A stretch of 64,000 nt of DNA from Pannonibacter sp051860505 (GTDB lineage: Bacteria; Pseudomonadota; Alphaproteobacteria; Rhizobiales; Stappiaceae): the NCBI RefSeq assembly GCF_051860505.1, contig NZ_JBHYDX010000004.1, positions 124,001 to 188,000 of the forward strand, read 5' to 3'. Under the pieces are notes generated by a model that searched no databases, was not told the origin of the DNA, and saw nothing but the letters and a program-made list of their open reading frames with translations. The translations under genes were made by a program, and so were the position numbers. Numbering within the stretch: the stretch's first letter is position 1; each line of letters opens with the position of its first letter. Shown piece by piece: positions 8,736 to 18,867 of the stretch.

Positions 8736-9977
8736 TTGTCGCATCCTGCATCCGCCTCGCCGGCCCTGTCGCTTCTTGCCGCCGCTGCGGTCAGAGAGCG
8801 CGCCAATCGTTTGCTGGAACTTGGTCTTGCCGGTGATCTGCCGCATTTCAAGGTGGATCTCTCCCGCCTGCCTGCCCTTGCTGACCGGGTCATTGCCACC
8901 ACCCGTCGGCGCTATCCGGATCTGGCCGTGCCGCTGCATTCCTGCTGGCGGCATTTGGAGGCCGGTGGACTGGATCGATGGGACATGCTGGCAGGCGCGC
9001 GGGGCTTTGCCGATGTGCGTGAGATGGGCCGCGCGGCCTTTGACCTCGCCATCGTCTCCTGTGTGACCAACGCCCACCCGGGCGCATCCTGGCACTACGC
9101 AGAGGATGCCACCGGCGAGCGGTTCGCCGGAACGGAAGGCTTGTCCATCGCCTCATTCGCCATGCTTGCCAGCGGCCTTTTCTCTGCCGTCCCGGAAGAC
9201 CCCTTGCGCGCCGATGCGCATGCCCTGATGCGGATCGAGGAGGCTGAACTCGTGGCCGGTTTCCAGTCCGGTCCGGGAAACAGGCTTGAGGGACTGGCCG
9301 GACGTATCGCCCTGCTCACGCGCCTCGGTGAAGCAATCGGGCTGCGACCGGACCTGTTCGCCCGCGAGGACGAGCCGCGACCAGGTGGACTGTTCGACAT
9401 TCTTTACGATGAAGGCCAGCAGGGGGCGGTGCCCGTCGGCCGGATCCTCGATCTGGTACTGGAGGGCCTTGGCCCGGTCTGGCCGGAGCGCACGGTGCTC
9501 AATGGCATTGGCCTTGGTGACACATGGGGCCACAGCCGGCTTGTGATGGCGGATGCCACCTCGGGTCTCATGCCCTTGCACATGCTGTCGCAATGGATCA
9601 CCGGCTCGCTGGTCGAGCCGCTGGCCTGGGCCGGGATCGAGGTGATCGGGCTGGACACGCTGACCGGCTTTGCGGACCGCGACCATGGCGCATTGTTCCT
9701 GGATAGCGGAATCCTTATCCCGCGCGACTTGGCCGCAGCAAGACAGCCGCATGAGTCAGGCAGCGAATATGTCACCGAGTGCCGTGCGCTCACCATCGCC
9801 CTCCTCGACCGCCTTGCCGGGTCAATCCGCCGCGAGCTTCAGGCCACGGAAGATGATCTGCCGCTGTCCTGCATTATCGAGGGAGGCACGCGGGCTGTCG
9901 GCCGCGAGATTGCGCGGGAAAAAAGCGCCGATGACGCGGAGCCCATCAATATCCTCGGTGACGGGACTGTATTTTGA
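8736..9977 (+). CDS. DUF1688 (Urc4-type) protein of uracil catabolism
   Basis: From 'AAAVRERANRLLELG' to the end this matches the DUF1688 family, whose yeast member Urc4 is needed for the URC route of uracil degradation. Recognisable stretches are 'FKVDLSRLPALADRV', 'YPDLAVPLHSCWRHLEAGG', 'GTEGLSIASFAML', 'LFDILYDEG' and 'LPLSCIIEGGTRAVGREIA'. The biochemical step is not settled. The start is uncertain: TTG 8736 gives 413 residues, near the family length; ATG 8613 and ATG 8493 are in frame, and the latter has AAGGA upstream but a poorly coding-like N-terminus. It is followed by upp 93 bases later, as in bacterial URC clusters. Confidence 0.82.
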   Translation: MSHPASASPALSLLAAAAVRERANRLLELGLAGDLPHFKVDLSRLPALADRVIATTRRRYPDLAVPLHSCWRHLEAGGLDRWDMLAGARGFADVREMGRAAFDLAIVSCVTNAHPGASWHYAEDATGERFAGTEGLSIASFAMLASGLFSAVPEDPLRADAHALMRIEEAELVAGFQSGPGNRLEGLAGRIALLTRLGEAIGLRPDLFAREDEPRPGGLFDILYDEGQQGAVPVGRILDLVLEGLGPVWPERTVLNGIGLGDTWGHSRLVMADATSGLMPLHMLSQWITGSLVEPLAWAGIEVIGLDTLTGFADRDHGALFLDSGILIPRDLAAARQPHESGSEYVTECRALTIALLDRLAGSIRRELQATEDDLPLSCIIEGGTRAVGREIAREKSADDAEPINILGDGTVF

Positions 9978-10069
9978 TCGCCCCTCGGGGCATAGGGGAA
10001 CGGGAAAACAGGGCGGCAGATGAATGCCGCGCCAGAGTGTCAAACAAGCACAGAAGGAGCAAGGCCACC

Positions 10070-10699
10070 ATGTCCGGAGCCATTGTCGTCGATCACCCGC
10101 TGGTCCAGCACAAGCTGACGATCATGCGCAACAAGGCCACCTCGACGCAGGGCTTCCGACGCCTCCTGCGCGAGATTTCCACCCTGTTGTGCTATGAGGT
10201 CACGCGTGGCCTACCCTTGACCCAGATCACCATCGAAACGCCAATCTGCGAAATGCAGGCCCCGACGCTGGCTGGCAAGAAGCTTGTCTTCGCCTCGATC
10301 CTGCGTGCCGGCAACGGTTTGCTGGAGGGCATGCTGGACCTTGTCCCCTCGGCCCGCGTTGCCCACATCGGCCTCTACCGTGATCCGGAAACCCTGACGC
10401 CGGTCGAATATTACTTCAAGGCCCCTGAAGACCTCGGCGAACGCCTGGTGATCGTCGTTGATCCGATGCTGGCAACGGCCAATTCCGCTATCGCCGCCGT
10501 CGAGAAACTCAAGGGCCGCGGGGCCAACAACATCCGTTTCCTCTGCCTGCTGGCGGCTCCCGAAGGCGTCGCAAAGTTCAATGCGGCCCATCCGGACGTG
10601 CCGGTCTACACCGCCTCCATCGACGAGAAGCTCAACGATCACGGCTACATCGTTCCCGGCCTTGGTGACGCGGGCGACCGGATGTACGGCACGAAGTAA
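10070..10699 (+). CDS. upp: Uracil phosphoribosyltransferase
   Basis: A 209-residue PRTase that makes UMP from uracil and PRPP. The PRPP loop 'VVDPMLATANSA' is present, along with the family's 'ASILRAGNGLLEGML' and the C-terminal uracil-binding 'YIVPGLGDAGDRMYGTK'. ATG 10070 follows AGAAGGAGCAAGGCCACC. It sits between the DUF1688 gene and ribokinase on the same strand. UMP formation is the entry to the URC pathway as well as ordinary salvage. Confidence 0.95.
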   Translation: MSGAIVVDHPLVQHKLTIMRNKATSTQGFRRLLREISTLLCYEVTRGLPLTQITIETPICEMQAPTLAGKKLVFASILRAGNGLLEGMLDLVPSARVAHIGLYRDPETLTPVEYYFKAPEDLGERLVIVVDPMLATANSAIAAVEKLKGRGANNIRFLCLLAAPEGVAKFNAAHPDVPVYTASIDEKLNDHGYIVPGLGDAGDRMYGTK

Positions 10700-10720
10700 C
10701 AACAGTGCCGGAGGGGCGCG

Positions 10721-11632
10721 ATGATCATTGTCTTCGGTTCGATCAATCTTGACCTCGTCGTCATGGTCAAGCGTCTGCCGCATCCAGGTGAAACTTCGGC
10801 CGGCCCCGATTGCCAGACCTTTGCCGGCGGCAAGGGGGCAAACCAGGCGCTTGCGGCCCGGCGGGCAGGTGCGAACGTGACGATGATCGGGGCGGTCGGG
10901 AACGACAGTTTCGCCGCCCCTGCTCTGGCCAACCTCGAGGCTGCGTCCGTGGACCTTTCTGCCCTGCGACGGCTGGAAGGGGCGACCGGGATCGCCATGA
11001 TCGGGGTTGAAAGCTGTGGCGAGAACCTCATCATCGTCGGCAGCGGTGTCAACGCGCGCGTCTCTGCCGACTGGCTTGCTGGACGTCTGGCACCCGATGT
11101 CACGCTGTTGATGCAGGCCGAAGTCCCGCTTGCGCAGGTGTCGCGGGCCATGGATCTGGCGCGAACTGCTGGCGCACGTGTGGTGTTCAACACCGCTCCT
11201 GCGACGGATGTTGAGGTCGCCCAACTGGCGGCCCGCGCGGATGTCGTGATCTCCAATGAAAGCGAAGCAGCGGACGTTGCGGCAGCGCTTGGATTGCCGG
11301 GCGAGCCGGCCGCATATGCTGCCGCGATGGCGGCCAGCGGCCGGACTGCCGTTGTGACGCTGGGGGGCGATGGTGTCCTCGCCCATGACGGAACAACCCT
11401 GATCACCGTTGCACCGCCTGTGGTCGAGGTGGTTGACACGACCGGGGCAGGGGATGCGTTTTGCGGCGCCTTTGCCGCAGCACTTGATCGCGGTGCAAAT
11501 CTGGCACTTGCGCTGGCCGAAGGTGTCGCGGCTGGCAGTCTCGCCTGCACGGCAACGGGTGCGCAGTCCAGTGCGCCCGCCGCCGCCGACATCGCCCGCC
11601 TTGCCGCAACACTCCGCGTGCAGCAGAACTGA
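10721..11632 (+). CDS. rbsK: Ribokinase
   Basis: A 303-residue PfkB-family sugar kinase. The N-terminal 'FGSINLDLVVMV' and 'FAGGKGANQALAARRAGA' and the C-terminal catalytic 'VDTTGAGDAFCGAFAAAL' are those of ribokinases. It phosphorylates ribose to ribose-5-phosphate, which would capture ribose set free by nucleoside breakdown. It starts 21 bases after upp, with GGAGGGGCGCG before the ATG. A nucleoside kinase of the same fold cannot be excluded from sequence alone. Confidence 0.88.
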   Translation: MIIVFGSINLDLVVMVKRLPHPGETSAGPDCQTFAGGKGANQALAARRAGANVTMIGAVGNDSFAAPALANLEAASVDLSALRRLEGATGIAMIGVESCGENLIIVGSGVNARVSADWLAGRLAPDVTLLMQAEVPLAQVSRAMDLARTAGARVVFNTAPATDVEVAQLAARADVVISNESEAADVAAALGLPGEPAAYAAAMAASGRTAVVTLGGDGVLAHDGTTLITVAPPVVEVVDTTGAGDAFCGAFAAALDRGANLALALAEGVAAGSLACTATGAQSSAPAAADIARLAATLRVQQN

Positions 11633-11709
11633 TGCGTTCATTTGACGTTCAGTTTGATCCTCTACAGTCCAGCTCCGGAAAACCCTGGCAGGGGTGAAAC
11701 GGAGGCGGG

Positions 11710-12207
11710 ATGGTCCGGTATCTTGTGCTGGTTCTGGTGCTGGTGGCGTTCGTGCCATTCGTGCCGCAATGGGCTGGCGACTGGATCTCCGGCCAGCAGC
11801 AGGACACTGCGCCTGAAAAGGCGGGGCCGTCACCGTCACGCACGGTAAAAATCCCGGCAGATTCCAGAGGTCACTTCGTTCTTGAAGCTGAAATCAACGG
11901 CAAGCAGGTCGAGATGCTGGTGGATACGGGAGCAACGGTTGTGGCACTGCCGCAATCTGTGGCGCGCCGGGCGGGTTTGTCCTTGAAGAAGGAGGATTTC
12001 ACCGCCTCTGCCACGACTGCGAACGGCACGATCCCTGCAGCGCCTGTTATCCTCAAACAACTCCGTCTGGGTTCGATCCGGTTGTCGGAAGTGGAAGCCA
12101 TGGTGTTGCCGGATGCCTCCTTGTCAAAAGCTTTGCTTGGCATGTCCGCCCTGCGCAGGCTGGAGCGTTTCGACATTTCTGGTGACACGCTTGTGCTTGT
12201 TCAATAA
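11710..12207 (+). CDS. Membrane-anchored retropepsin-like aspartic protease
   Basis: A 165-residue protein with an N-terminal hydrophobic anchor (about residues 3-18), a short Pro/Ser-rich linker and a clan AA protease fold. The catalytic loop is 'EMLVDTGATVVALP', and the second conserved segment is 'LLGMSALRRLERFDISGD'. This matches the small TIGR02281-type family common in alphaproteobacteria, which would act as a dimer in the periplasm. Substrates are unknown. No operon partner: ribokinase ends 77 bases before and phosphomannomutase begins 68 bases after. Confidence 0.85.
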   Translation: MVRYLVLVLVLVAFVPFVPQWAGDWISGQQQDTAPEKAGPSPSRTVKIPADSRGHFVLEAEINGKQVEMLVDTGATVVALPQSVARRAGLSLKKEDFTASATTANGTIPAAPVILKQLRLGSIRLSEVEAMVLPDASLSKALLGMSALRRLERFDISGDTLVLVQ

Positions 12208-12275
12208 GGTCCAGCCGGCTGTTGATCCCCCGCATTGTTTAGGTTTTCCAGTCTGAAGCCCCCAAGAGGTTTTGC

Positions 12276-13775
12276 ATGTTTCCCAAGCCCGAAGCTCATT
12301 TGAAGCCCAACACTTACGCCTACGAAGCTCGGCCAATGGTCAAGCCGACCGGCTTCCGCGAGTATGACGCGCGTTGGCTGTTCGAAAAGGAAATCAACCT
12401 GATGGGCATGCAAGCCCTCGGGATGGGCATTGGCACTTTGATGCACGAGCGCGGCGTGCGCCCGGACATCGTTGTCGGTCATGATTTCCGCAGCTACTCC
12501 GCCTCGATCAAGCTGGCGGTGATCAACGGCCTGATGGCTGCCGGCATCAACGTGCATGACATCGGGCTGGCCCTGTCGCCGATGGCCTATTTCGCTCAGT
12601 TCGCGCTGGATGTGCCAGCCGTTGCCATGATCACGGCGTCGCACAACGACAACGGCTGGACCGGCGTGAAGATGGGCATCAACCGCCCGCTCACTTTCGG
12701 GCCGGACGAGATGGGCCGTCTGAAGGATATCGTTCTCAACGCGACCTTCACCCTGAAGCAGGGTGGCAGCTACCGCTATGTGGAGAACTTCCCCGACATC
12801 TACATCAAGGACCTGACGGATCGCGCAAAGCTGAAACGGCCGATCAAGATCGTGGCGGCTTGCGGCAACGGCACGGCCGGTGCATTTGCCCCGCGTGTCC
12901 TTGAAATGCTGGGTGCTGAGGTCATCCCGCTCGACGCCGAACTTGATCACACCTTCCCGAACTACAACCCGAACCCGGAGGACATGAAGATGCTTCATGC
13001 CCTGCGCGACAAGGTTCTGGAAGTGGGCGCGGAAGTCGGTCTCGGCTTTGACGGCGATGGCGACCGTTGCGGCGTTGTCGACAACGAGGGCGAGGAGATC
13101 TTCGCCGACAAGGTCGGCGTCATGCTCGCCCGCGACATCTCGGCCATCTATCCGAACTCCAGGTTCGTCGTCGACGTGAAGTCCACCGGCCTCTTCAACA
13201 CCGACCCGGTGCTGAAGGCCAATGGTGCTGTGACCGATTACTACAAGACCGGTCATTCCTACATCAAACGCCGCGTGACGGAGCTGAACGCCATCGTCGG
13301 CTTCGAGAAGTCCGGCCACTACTTCTTCAACGCCCCGATCGGTCGCGGCTATGACGATGGCCTGGTCTCCGCCATCGCCATCCTCGACATGCTCGACCGC
13401 AACCCGGGCAAGACCATGGCCGATCTGCGCCGTGACCTGCCGAAGACCTGGGGTTCGCCAACCATGTCGCCGCACTGCGACGACGAGATCAAGTATGGCA
13501 TCGTCGACAAGGTGGTTGCCCGCTTCCAGGACATGAAGGCGAACGGTGAGAAGATCGGTGGCCACACCATCACCGACCTGATCACCGTCAACGGCATCCG
13601 CGTCGTCACCGATGACGGCACCTGGGGTCTGGTGCGCGCCTCTTCCAACAAGCCGGAGCTGGTTGTCGTGATCGAGAGCCCGGCTTCGGAAGCACGCCTG
13701 CACGAGATGTTCAAGGCTGTTGATGCCGTGCTGCGGGAAAACCCGGAAGTCGGCGCCTACAACCAGACGATCTGA
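12276..13775 (+). CDS. Phosphomannomutase/phosphoglucomutase
   Basis: A 499-residue alpha-D-phosphohexomutase. The phosphoserine loop is 'MITASHNDNGWTGVKMG', the metal loop is 'FDGDGDRCG', and 'GFEKSGHYFF' is the sugar-recognition loop. It interconverts hexose-1- and 6-phosphates for surface polysaccharide precursors. The ATG follows CCAAGAGG. The aldose epimerase starts 16 bases after its stop, so the two probably share a transcript. ManB and AlgC/Pgm roles cannot be separated here, hence no symbol. Confidence 0.9.
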   Translation: MFPKPEAHLKPNTYAYEARPMVKPTGFREYDARWLFEKEINLMGMQALGMGIGTLMHERGVRPDIVVGHDFRSYSASIKLAVINGLMAAGINVHDIGLALSPMAYFAQFALDVPAVAMITASHNDNGWTGVKMGINRPLTFGPDEMGRLKDIVLNATFTLKQGGSYRYVENFPDIYIKDLTDRAKLKRPIKIVAACGNGTAGAFAPRVLEMLGAEVIPLDAELDHTFPNYNPNPEDMKMLHALRDKVLEVGAEVGLGFDGDGDRCGVVDNEGEEIFADKVGVMLARDISAIYPNSRFVVDVKSTGLFNTDPVLKANGAVTDYYKTGHSYIKRRVTELNAIVGFEKSGHYFFNAPIGRGYDDGLVSAIAILDMLDRNPGKTMADLRRDLPKTWGSPTMSPHCDDEIKYGIVDKVVARFQDMKANGEKIGGHTITDLITVNGIRVVTDDGTWGLVRASSNKPELVVVIESPASEARLHEMFKAVDAVLRENPEVGAYNQTI

Positions 13776-13791
13776 GCTGGAGCGTGATGGA

Positions 13792-14781
13792 ATGATCCGG
13801 CCCTTTGGCACTCTTCACGGCATTGCCGTCGATGAAGTCACCCTGCGGGCCGGATCGCTGCAAGCCAGCATCCTGACCTATGGAGCTACCCTGCGCGACT
13901 TGCGTCTCGCCGGACGGCCCCTGGTTCTCGGTCTCAACACTTTGGACGACTATGTCGCGCATGGCGCCTATTTCGGCGCCCTGTGCGGCCGTTATGCCAA
14001 CCGTATCGCGGGCGGCCACTTCGAGTTGGATGGCACCGCGCACCAGGTCACCTGCAACGAGCGCAGCCGCACGCATCTGCATGGCGGCGCGACCGGTTTT
14101 GACAAGCGGATTTGGACGGTCGAGGAACTGACCGCAGACAGTCTGCTGCTCTCTCTCGTCTCGCCAGATGGGGAAGAAGGCTATCCTGGCACGGTCACGA
14201 TCAAGGCGCGGTTTTCCCTGCTGCCATCAGCCGTGCTGAGCCTGTCGATCACGGCGGTCACCGACGCGCCGACACTGGTCAACATCGCCCATCACAGCTA
14301 TTTCAATCTGGACGGCTCTGCGGATGTGCTGGCTCACCGCTTGCAGGTTCTGGCTGACCACTACCTGCCGGTCGATAGCCAGAGCATTCCCACCGGTGAG
14401 ATTGCCCTGGTCGCTGGCACGGACTTCGATTTCCGGGCCCTCCGCCCCGTAGGTGGATCCTGCCGCTATGATCACAATTTCTGTCTCGCGGCTTCCCCTT
14501 GCACCGAACCACAACTGGCAGCCGTGCTGGAAGGGGCGACGTCCGGTGTTTCCATGGAGCTCTGGACGACGGAGCCCGGCCTTCAGGTCTATGATGCAAG
14601 CGGTCTCGGTTTGCCGTTTGATGGACTGGACGGTCGCCGCTTCGGTCCGCATGCCGGTCTGTGCCTGGAGCCGCAACGCTGGCCGGACAGTCCGCACCGG
14701 CCCGCCTTTGCCGGCGCACGCCTTGCACCTGGCGAGACCTATCATCAGTTCACCGAGTTCCGCTTTCATCCGGGAGTATAA
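13792..14781 (+). CDS. galM: Aldose 1-epimerase (mutarotase)
   Basis: A 329-residue galactose mutarotase-like protein that interconverts alpha and beta anomers of free sugars. Family landmarks are 'LTYGATLRDLRLAG', 'GRYANRIAGGHFELDG', 'THLHGGATGFDKRIW', 'NIAHHSYFNL' and 'GLCLEPQRWPDSPH'; the His in HHSYFNL and the Glu in LEPQ are the catalytic pair. ATG 13792 has GGAGCGTGATGGA upstream. Its stop is followed directly by the GTG of the deacetylase-like gene. Confidence 0.92.
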   Translation: MIRPFGTLHGIAVDEVTLRAGSLQASILTYGATLRDLRLAGRPLVLGLNTLDDYVAHGAYFGALCGRYANRIAGGHFELDGTAHQVTCNERSRTHLHGGATGFDKRIWTVEELTADSLLLSLVSPDGEEGYPGTVTIKARFSLLPSAVLSLSITAVTDAPTLVNIAHHSYFNLDGSADVLAHRLQVLADHYLPVDSQSIPTGEIALVAGTDFDFRALRPVGGSCRYDHNFCLAASPCTEPQLAAVLEGATSGVSMELWTTEPGLQVYDASGLGLPFDGLDGRRFGPHAGLCLEPQRWPDSPHRPAFAGARLAPGETYHQFTEFRFHPGV

Positions 14782-15819
<1,038 letters not shown>

Positions 15820-15873
15820 CGGGGGAAGTCCGGTGCCGGCCTCAAACTGCTCCCAAACCTGCAACTTCTTCGC

Positions 15874-15950
15874 CGTCATCCTCGGCCTTGTGCCGAGGAT
15901 CTATACAAATCAATTGCTTGCAGATGGTCGGGACAAGCCCGACCATGACG
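15874..15950. repeat. Intergenic mosaic palindrome flanked by CGTCAT/ATGACG
   Basis: Two hairpins, ATCCTCGGC-N5-GCCGAGGAT and ATGGTCGGG-N5-CCCGACCAT, are enclosed by outer CGTCAT and ATGACG ends. This two-hairpin layout is a familiar dispersed repeat of Rhizobiales genomes. It fills most of the 200-base gap between the deacetylase gene and the convergent HAD gene, and could act as a weak bidirectional terminator. Confidence 0.85.
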
Positions 15951-16019
15951 ACCGAGAAGAATGCCCGCCTGCCGTCAAGCCCGGCGAACCTTTCCCGCAG
16001 TCCACCGCGAAATGCCCCC

Positions 16020-16637
16020 TCAAACGCCAAACCCCATGCGCTGGAGTTCGAGACGCAATGGCTCGGCTCCGGTGAAATGGATTGCTGCCATACCGACGGC
16101 CCGTGCGCCTTCGACATTCTTCAGGCTGTCGTCGATGAAGACGCAGGCCTCGGCGGTGAGGCCGTTCCGTTCCAGCAGCACCTCATAGATGCGTCGATCG
16201 GGCTTCAGCAGCCGTTCTTCCGCCGACACCACCGTGTCGCGGAAGGAGGTTGCAAGGAACGGAAAGCGCGCCTTGGCCTCCGTGAACTTCTCGCTCGAGA
16301 AATTGGTGATCGCATAGAGCGGCACTTCGCCTTCAGCCAATTCCCCAAGCAGCGCGACGGATCCGGGAACCTCACCCGGCACCATCTCGTGCCAGCCCTC
16401 GTCATACGCGCGGATCATGTCCGCATGTTCGGGAAACAGGGCCATCCGCTCTGCGACAGCCTCGGCCCAGCTTCGCCCGCGATCCTGTTCCAGGTTCCAG
16501 GCCGGCGAACAGACATCGCTCAGGAATCGTTGTCGGGCGTCCGCATCGGGGATCAGCCTGCGGTAGAGATGCTCAGGGTCCCATTCGATCAGAACATTGC
16601 CGATGTCGAAGACGACGGTTGTCAAAGGGGAAGTCAT
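16020..16637 (-). CDS. HAD family phosphatase, YihX-like
   Basis: A 205-residue HAD hydrolase. Motif I is 'VVFDIGNVLIEWDP' (nucleophile Asp; the usual second Asp is Gly, as in sugar phosphatases of the YihX type), motif II is 'ITNFSS', the motif III Lys is in 'LKPDRRIY', and motif IV is 'FIDDSLKN'. It probably removes phosphate from a sugar phosphate. The ATG at 16637 was chosen directly before the first beta strand. It is divergent from the PhnD-like gene with only 62 bases between starts, which must hold both promoters. Confidence 0.88.
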   Translation of the reverse strand: MTSPLTTVVFDIGNVLIEWDPEHLYRRLIPDADARQRFLSDVCSPAWNLEQDRGRSWAEAVAERMALFPEHADMIRAYDEGWHEMVPGEVPGSVALLGELAEGEVPLYAITNFSSEKFTEAKARFPFLATSFRDTVVSAEERLLKPDRRIYEVLLERNGLTAEACVFIDDSLKNVEGARAVGMAAIHFTGAEPLRLELQRMGFGV

Positions 16638-16699
16638 GCGGGTGCCTCGAGGCTTGCAGGTGTAGGATGGCAACAAGAATCAGCAAAGGTGGCCTGAGC

Positions 16700-17677
16700 A
16701 TGGCGGCCCGTTTCACCCGTGTCATCCTCGTCCTGGGTATCCTTTTGGCAACTGCAACGCCATTGCGCAGCCAGGACATTGCGGCCGGGTTCCGGCTCCG
16801 TCTTGCCGTTGTCACCGCAGCGCAGGAGGACATGCGCGAGCGCGTCGAGCCGTTCCGCGAGGAGTTGCAGTACCGGCTTGCCCTGCCTGTGGATCTGTTC
16901 CTGATGGACACGCTGGGGGCGGCTACCGATGCACTCGTTCGCGGCGAGGTCGATTTCCTGCGCCTGTCCGCCTCCGCCTATGGCGCTGCGCAAACCGCCT
17001 GTGCCTGTCTGGATCCACTGGTGGTGCCGACGGACGGGGAGGGGGCGGAAGGGTTTCATGCGGTACTGGTTGCCCGCGCGAGCCAGGCCGCAAGCATTGC
17101 CGATCTCGCCGGCCGGCGTCTCGCCGTCGGTGATCCCGCGTCCAGCGCGGCTTTCCGGGTGCCGCTTGCAGGGCTTGTGCTGCAGGGCACCGATCCGGCC
17201 ACATTCTTCTCGGCCCTCGTGAGGGTCGAAAGACCGCGCGAAGGGCTGCGGGCGCTGTTTGACGGACGGGTCGAGGCGGCCCTGGTCTGGTCAACCCTGA
17301 TCGGCGATCCCGAGTTCGGCTATTCGGCCGGCACGCTGAACGAAGCCTATCTCTCGACCCGTCTCGACATGAGCCGCCTCAGCGTGATCTGGCAGTCCCC
17401 ACGCCTTCCTTATGCGGTGCATGCGGTGCGCAGCAGCCTGCCGCCAGCCCTGCGGGCCCGGTTGCGATCCGTCCTGACCACCTTGATCGACGATGCGCCG
17501 GGCGCCTATTTCGGCATCGAACCGGACTACGGCGGAGGGTTCGTCGCGACAGATGCCGCCACGCTGGCCGGAACCCTGCTGCCCTACCGGCCTGAAGCAC
17601 AGGCCAGGCTGCAGCAACTCTCCGGCATCGCGGCACCGGAGGTCACCGCCGCACCGGACGAACTGCAGCAGCCTTGA
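16700..17677 (+). CDS. PhnD-like periplasmic substrate-binding protein
   Basis: About 325 residues with a clear signal peptide (Arg-rich start, 'VILVLGILLATATP', then an Ala/Ser-rich cleavage region). The body matches the phosphate/phosphonate-binding PhnD type: 'GEVDFLRLSASAYGAA', 'IADLAGRRLAVGDPASSAA' and 'DGRVEAALVW'. No transporter ATPase or permease is adjacent, so the binding protein is an orphan here and may serve a sensor or an unlinked importer. ATG 16700 (AAAGG upstream) is preferred to ATG 16667. It converges on ackA with two bases between stops. Confidence 0.82.
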   Translation: MAARFTRVILVLGILLATATPLRSQDIAAGFRLRLAVVTAAQEDMRERVEPFREELQYRLALPVDLFLMDTLGAATDALVRGEVDFLRLSASAYGAAQTACACLDPLVVPTDGEGAEGFHAVLVARASQAASIADLAGRRLAVGDPASSAAFRVPLAGLVLQGTDPATFFSALVRVERPREGLRALFDGRVEAALVWSTLIGDPEFGYSAGTLNEAYLSTRLDMSRLSVIWQSPRLPYAVHAVRSSLPPALRARLRSVLTTLIDDAPGAYFGIEPDYGGGFVATDAATLAGTLLPYRPEAQARLQQLSGIAAPEVTAAPDELQQP

Positions 17678-17679
17678 AC

Positions 17680-18867
17680 TCAACCGATCAACGCTGCTGT
17701 ATGCCGGCGGATCATTTCTTCCTCATTGGTCGGGATGACCAGCACAGCGACGCGTGAACTGTCTGCGGATATGACCGTCTCCCGCGCAGCATTGCGGGCC
17801 TCGTCAAGTTCAACGCCGAGCCAGCCGAGGTCGCGGCAGACTGCCGAGCGCACATTCACTCCGTTCTCGCCAATGCCGCCCGTGAACACCAGCGTATCAA
17901 GCCCGGCGAGGATCGCCGCCATGGCGCCCAGCTCGCGCTTCACCCGGAAGACGAAATACTCGATCGCCTGACGGGCCTCCGCCGTTCCAGCAGCCTCCAG
18001 TTCCCGCATGTCCTGCGACAGGCCGGACAGGCCCTTGAGCCCGGACTGCTTGTAGAGAAGGTCCGAGATGGCTACGGCATCCATCCCCTTTTCAGCCATG
18101 AGATACAGCACCACACCAGGATCGAGCTGGCCGCAGCGCGTGCCCATCGGCAGACCGTCGAGCGCGGTGAAACCCATGGTCGAGCCGATGCTGCGCCCGT
18201 TGTTGATCGCACACATGGACGCGCCATTGCCCAGATGCGCCACCACCAGCCGCCCCGCCGCAGCCTGTGGCCGTGTCTGGCGCAGGTGCTCGGTGATATA
18301 TTCATAGGACAGGCCGTGGAAGCCGTAGCGCCGGACACCCTCGTCATAAAGGGTCCGGGGAAGAGCAAAGGTATCATTCACCCAGGGGTGGGCCCGGTGA
18401 AACGCCGTATCGAAACAGGCGACCTGAATGGCGGCGGGAAACGCTGTGCTCGCCGCCCGGATGCCGGCGAGATTATGCGGCTGGTGCAGCGGAGCCAGTG
18501 GCATCAGCTTTTCCAGTGCAGCCATGACGTCCGCCGTTACGATCACCGGGGCGTCATGGGAGATCCCGCCGTGCACCACCCGGTGACCGACGGCGTTCAC
18601 CTCAAGTCCCGGTGCCGCCTCGGCAATGAGGGCCAGGAGCACGCCCAGTGCCGACTTGTGGTCATGCCCGTCTTCGCGCGACAGCGGCCGTGACAGGGTC
18701 TGTCCATCCTCCAGCCGGGTTGCCTTCAGGTTTGGCGATGCACCCAGACCTTCGATCTGTCCGCGAACCAGTTCTGACTGGCCGGCATAGAGGTCGAACT
18801 TGATCGACGACGATCCGGCATTCAGCACCAGGATCACGGGGCCGCGTTTCGATGAAAGGCCGTTCAT
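17680..18867 (-). CDS. ackA: Acetate kinase
   Basis: A 395-residue acetate/propionate kinase, which makes acetyl phosphate and ADP from acetate and ATP, or runs in reverse. The signature 'LVLNAGSSSIKFDLY' opens the protein; 'HRVVHGG', 'CFDTAFHR', 'VAHLGNGASM' and 'VFTGGIGENG' follow. The gene starts inside the last four bases of the Pta-containing gene, so both steps between acetyl-CoA and acetate are translationally coupled. Confidence 0.96.
   Translation of the reverse strand: MNGLSSKRGPVILVLNAGSSSIKFDLYAGQSELVRGQIEGLGASPNLKATRLEDGQTLSRPLSREDGHDHKSALGVLLALIAEAAPGLEVNAVGHRVVHGGISHDAPVIVTADVMAALEKLMPLAPLHQPHNLAGIRAASTAFPAAIQVACFDTAFHRAHPWVNDTFALPRTLYDEGVRRYGFHGLSYEYITEHLRQTRPQAAAGRLVVAHLGNGASMCAINNGRSIGSTMGFTALDGLPMGTRCGQLDPGVVLYLMAEKGMDAVAISDLLYKQSGLKGLSGLSQDMRELEAAGTAEARQAIEYFVFRVKRELGAMAAILAGLDTLVFTGGIGENGVNVRSAVCRDLGWLGVELDEARNAARETVISADSSRVAVLVIPTNEEEMIRRHTAALIG

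Noticed and set aside
10211..11839. 542-codon open frame opposite upp and rbsK
   Set aside because: Spans two real genes on the other strand, composition rich in Arg/His as typical for shadows.
12201..13811. 536-codon open frame opposite the phosphohexomutase
   Set aside because: Antisense to a gene with clear active-site motifs.
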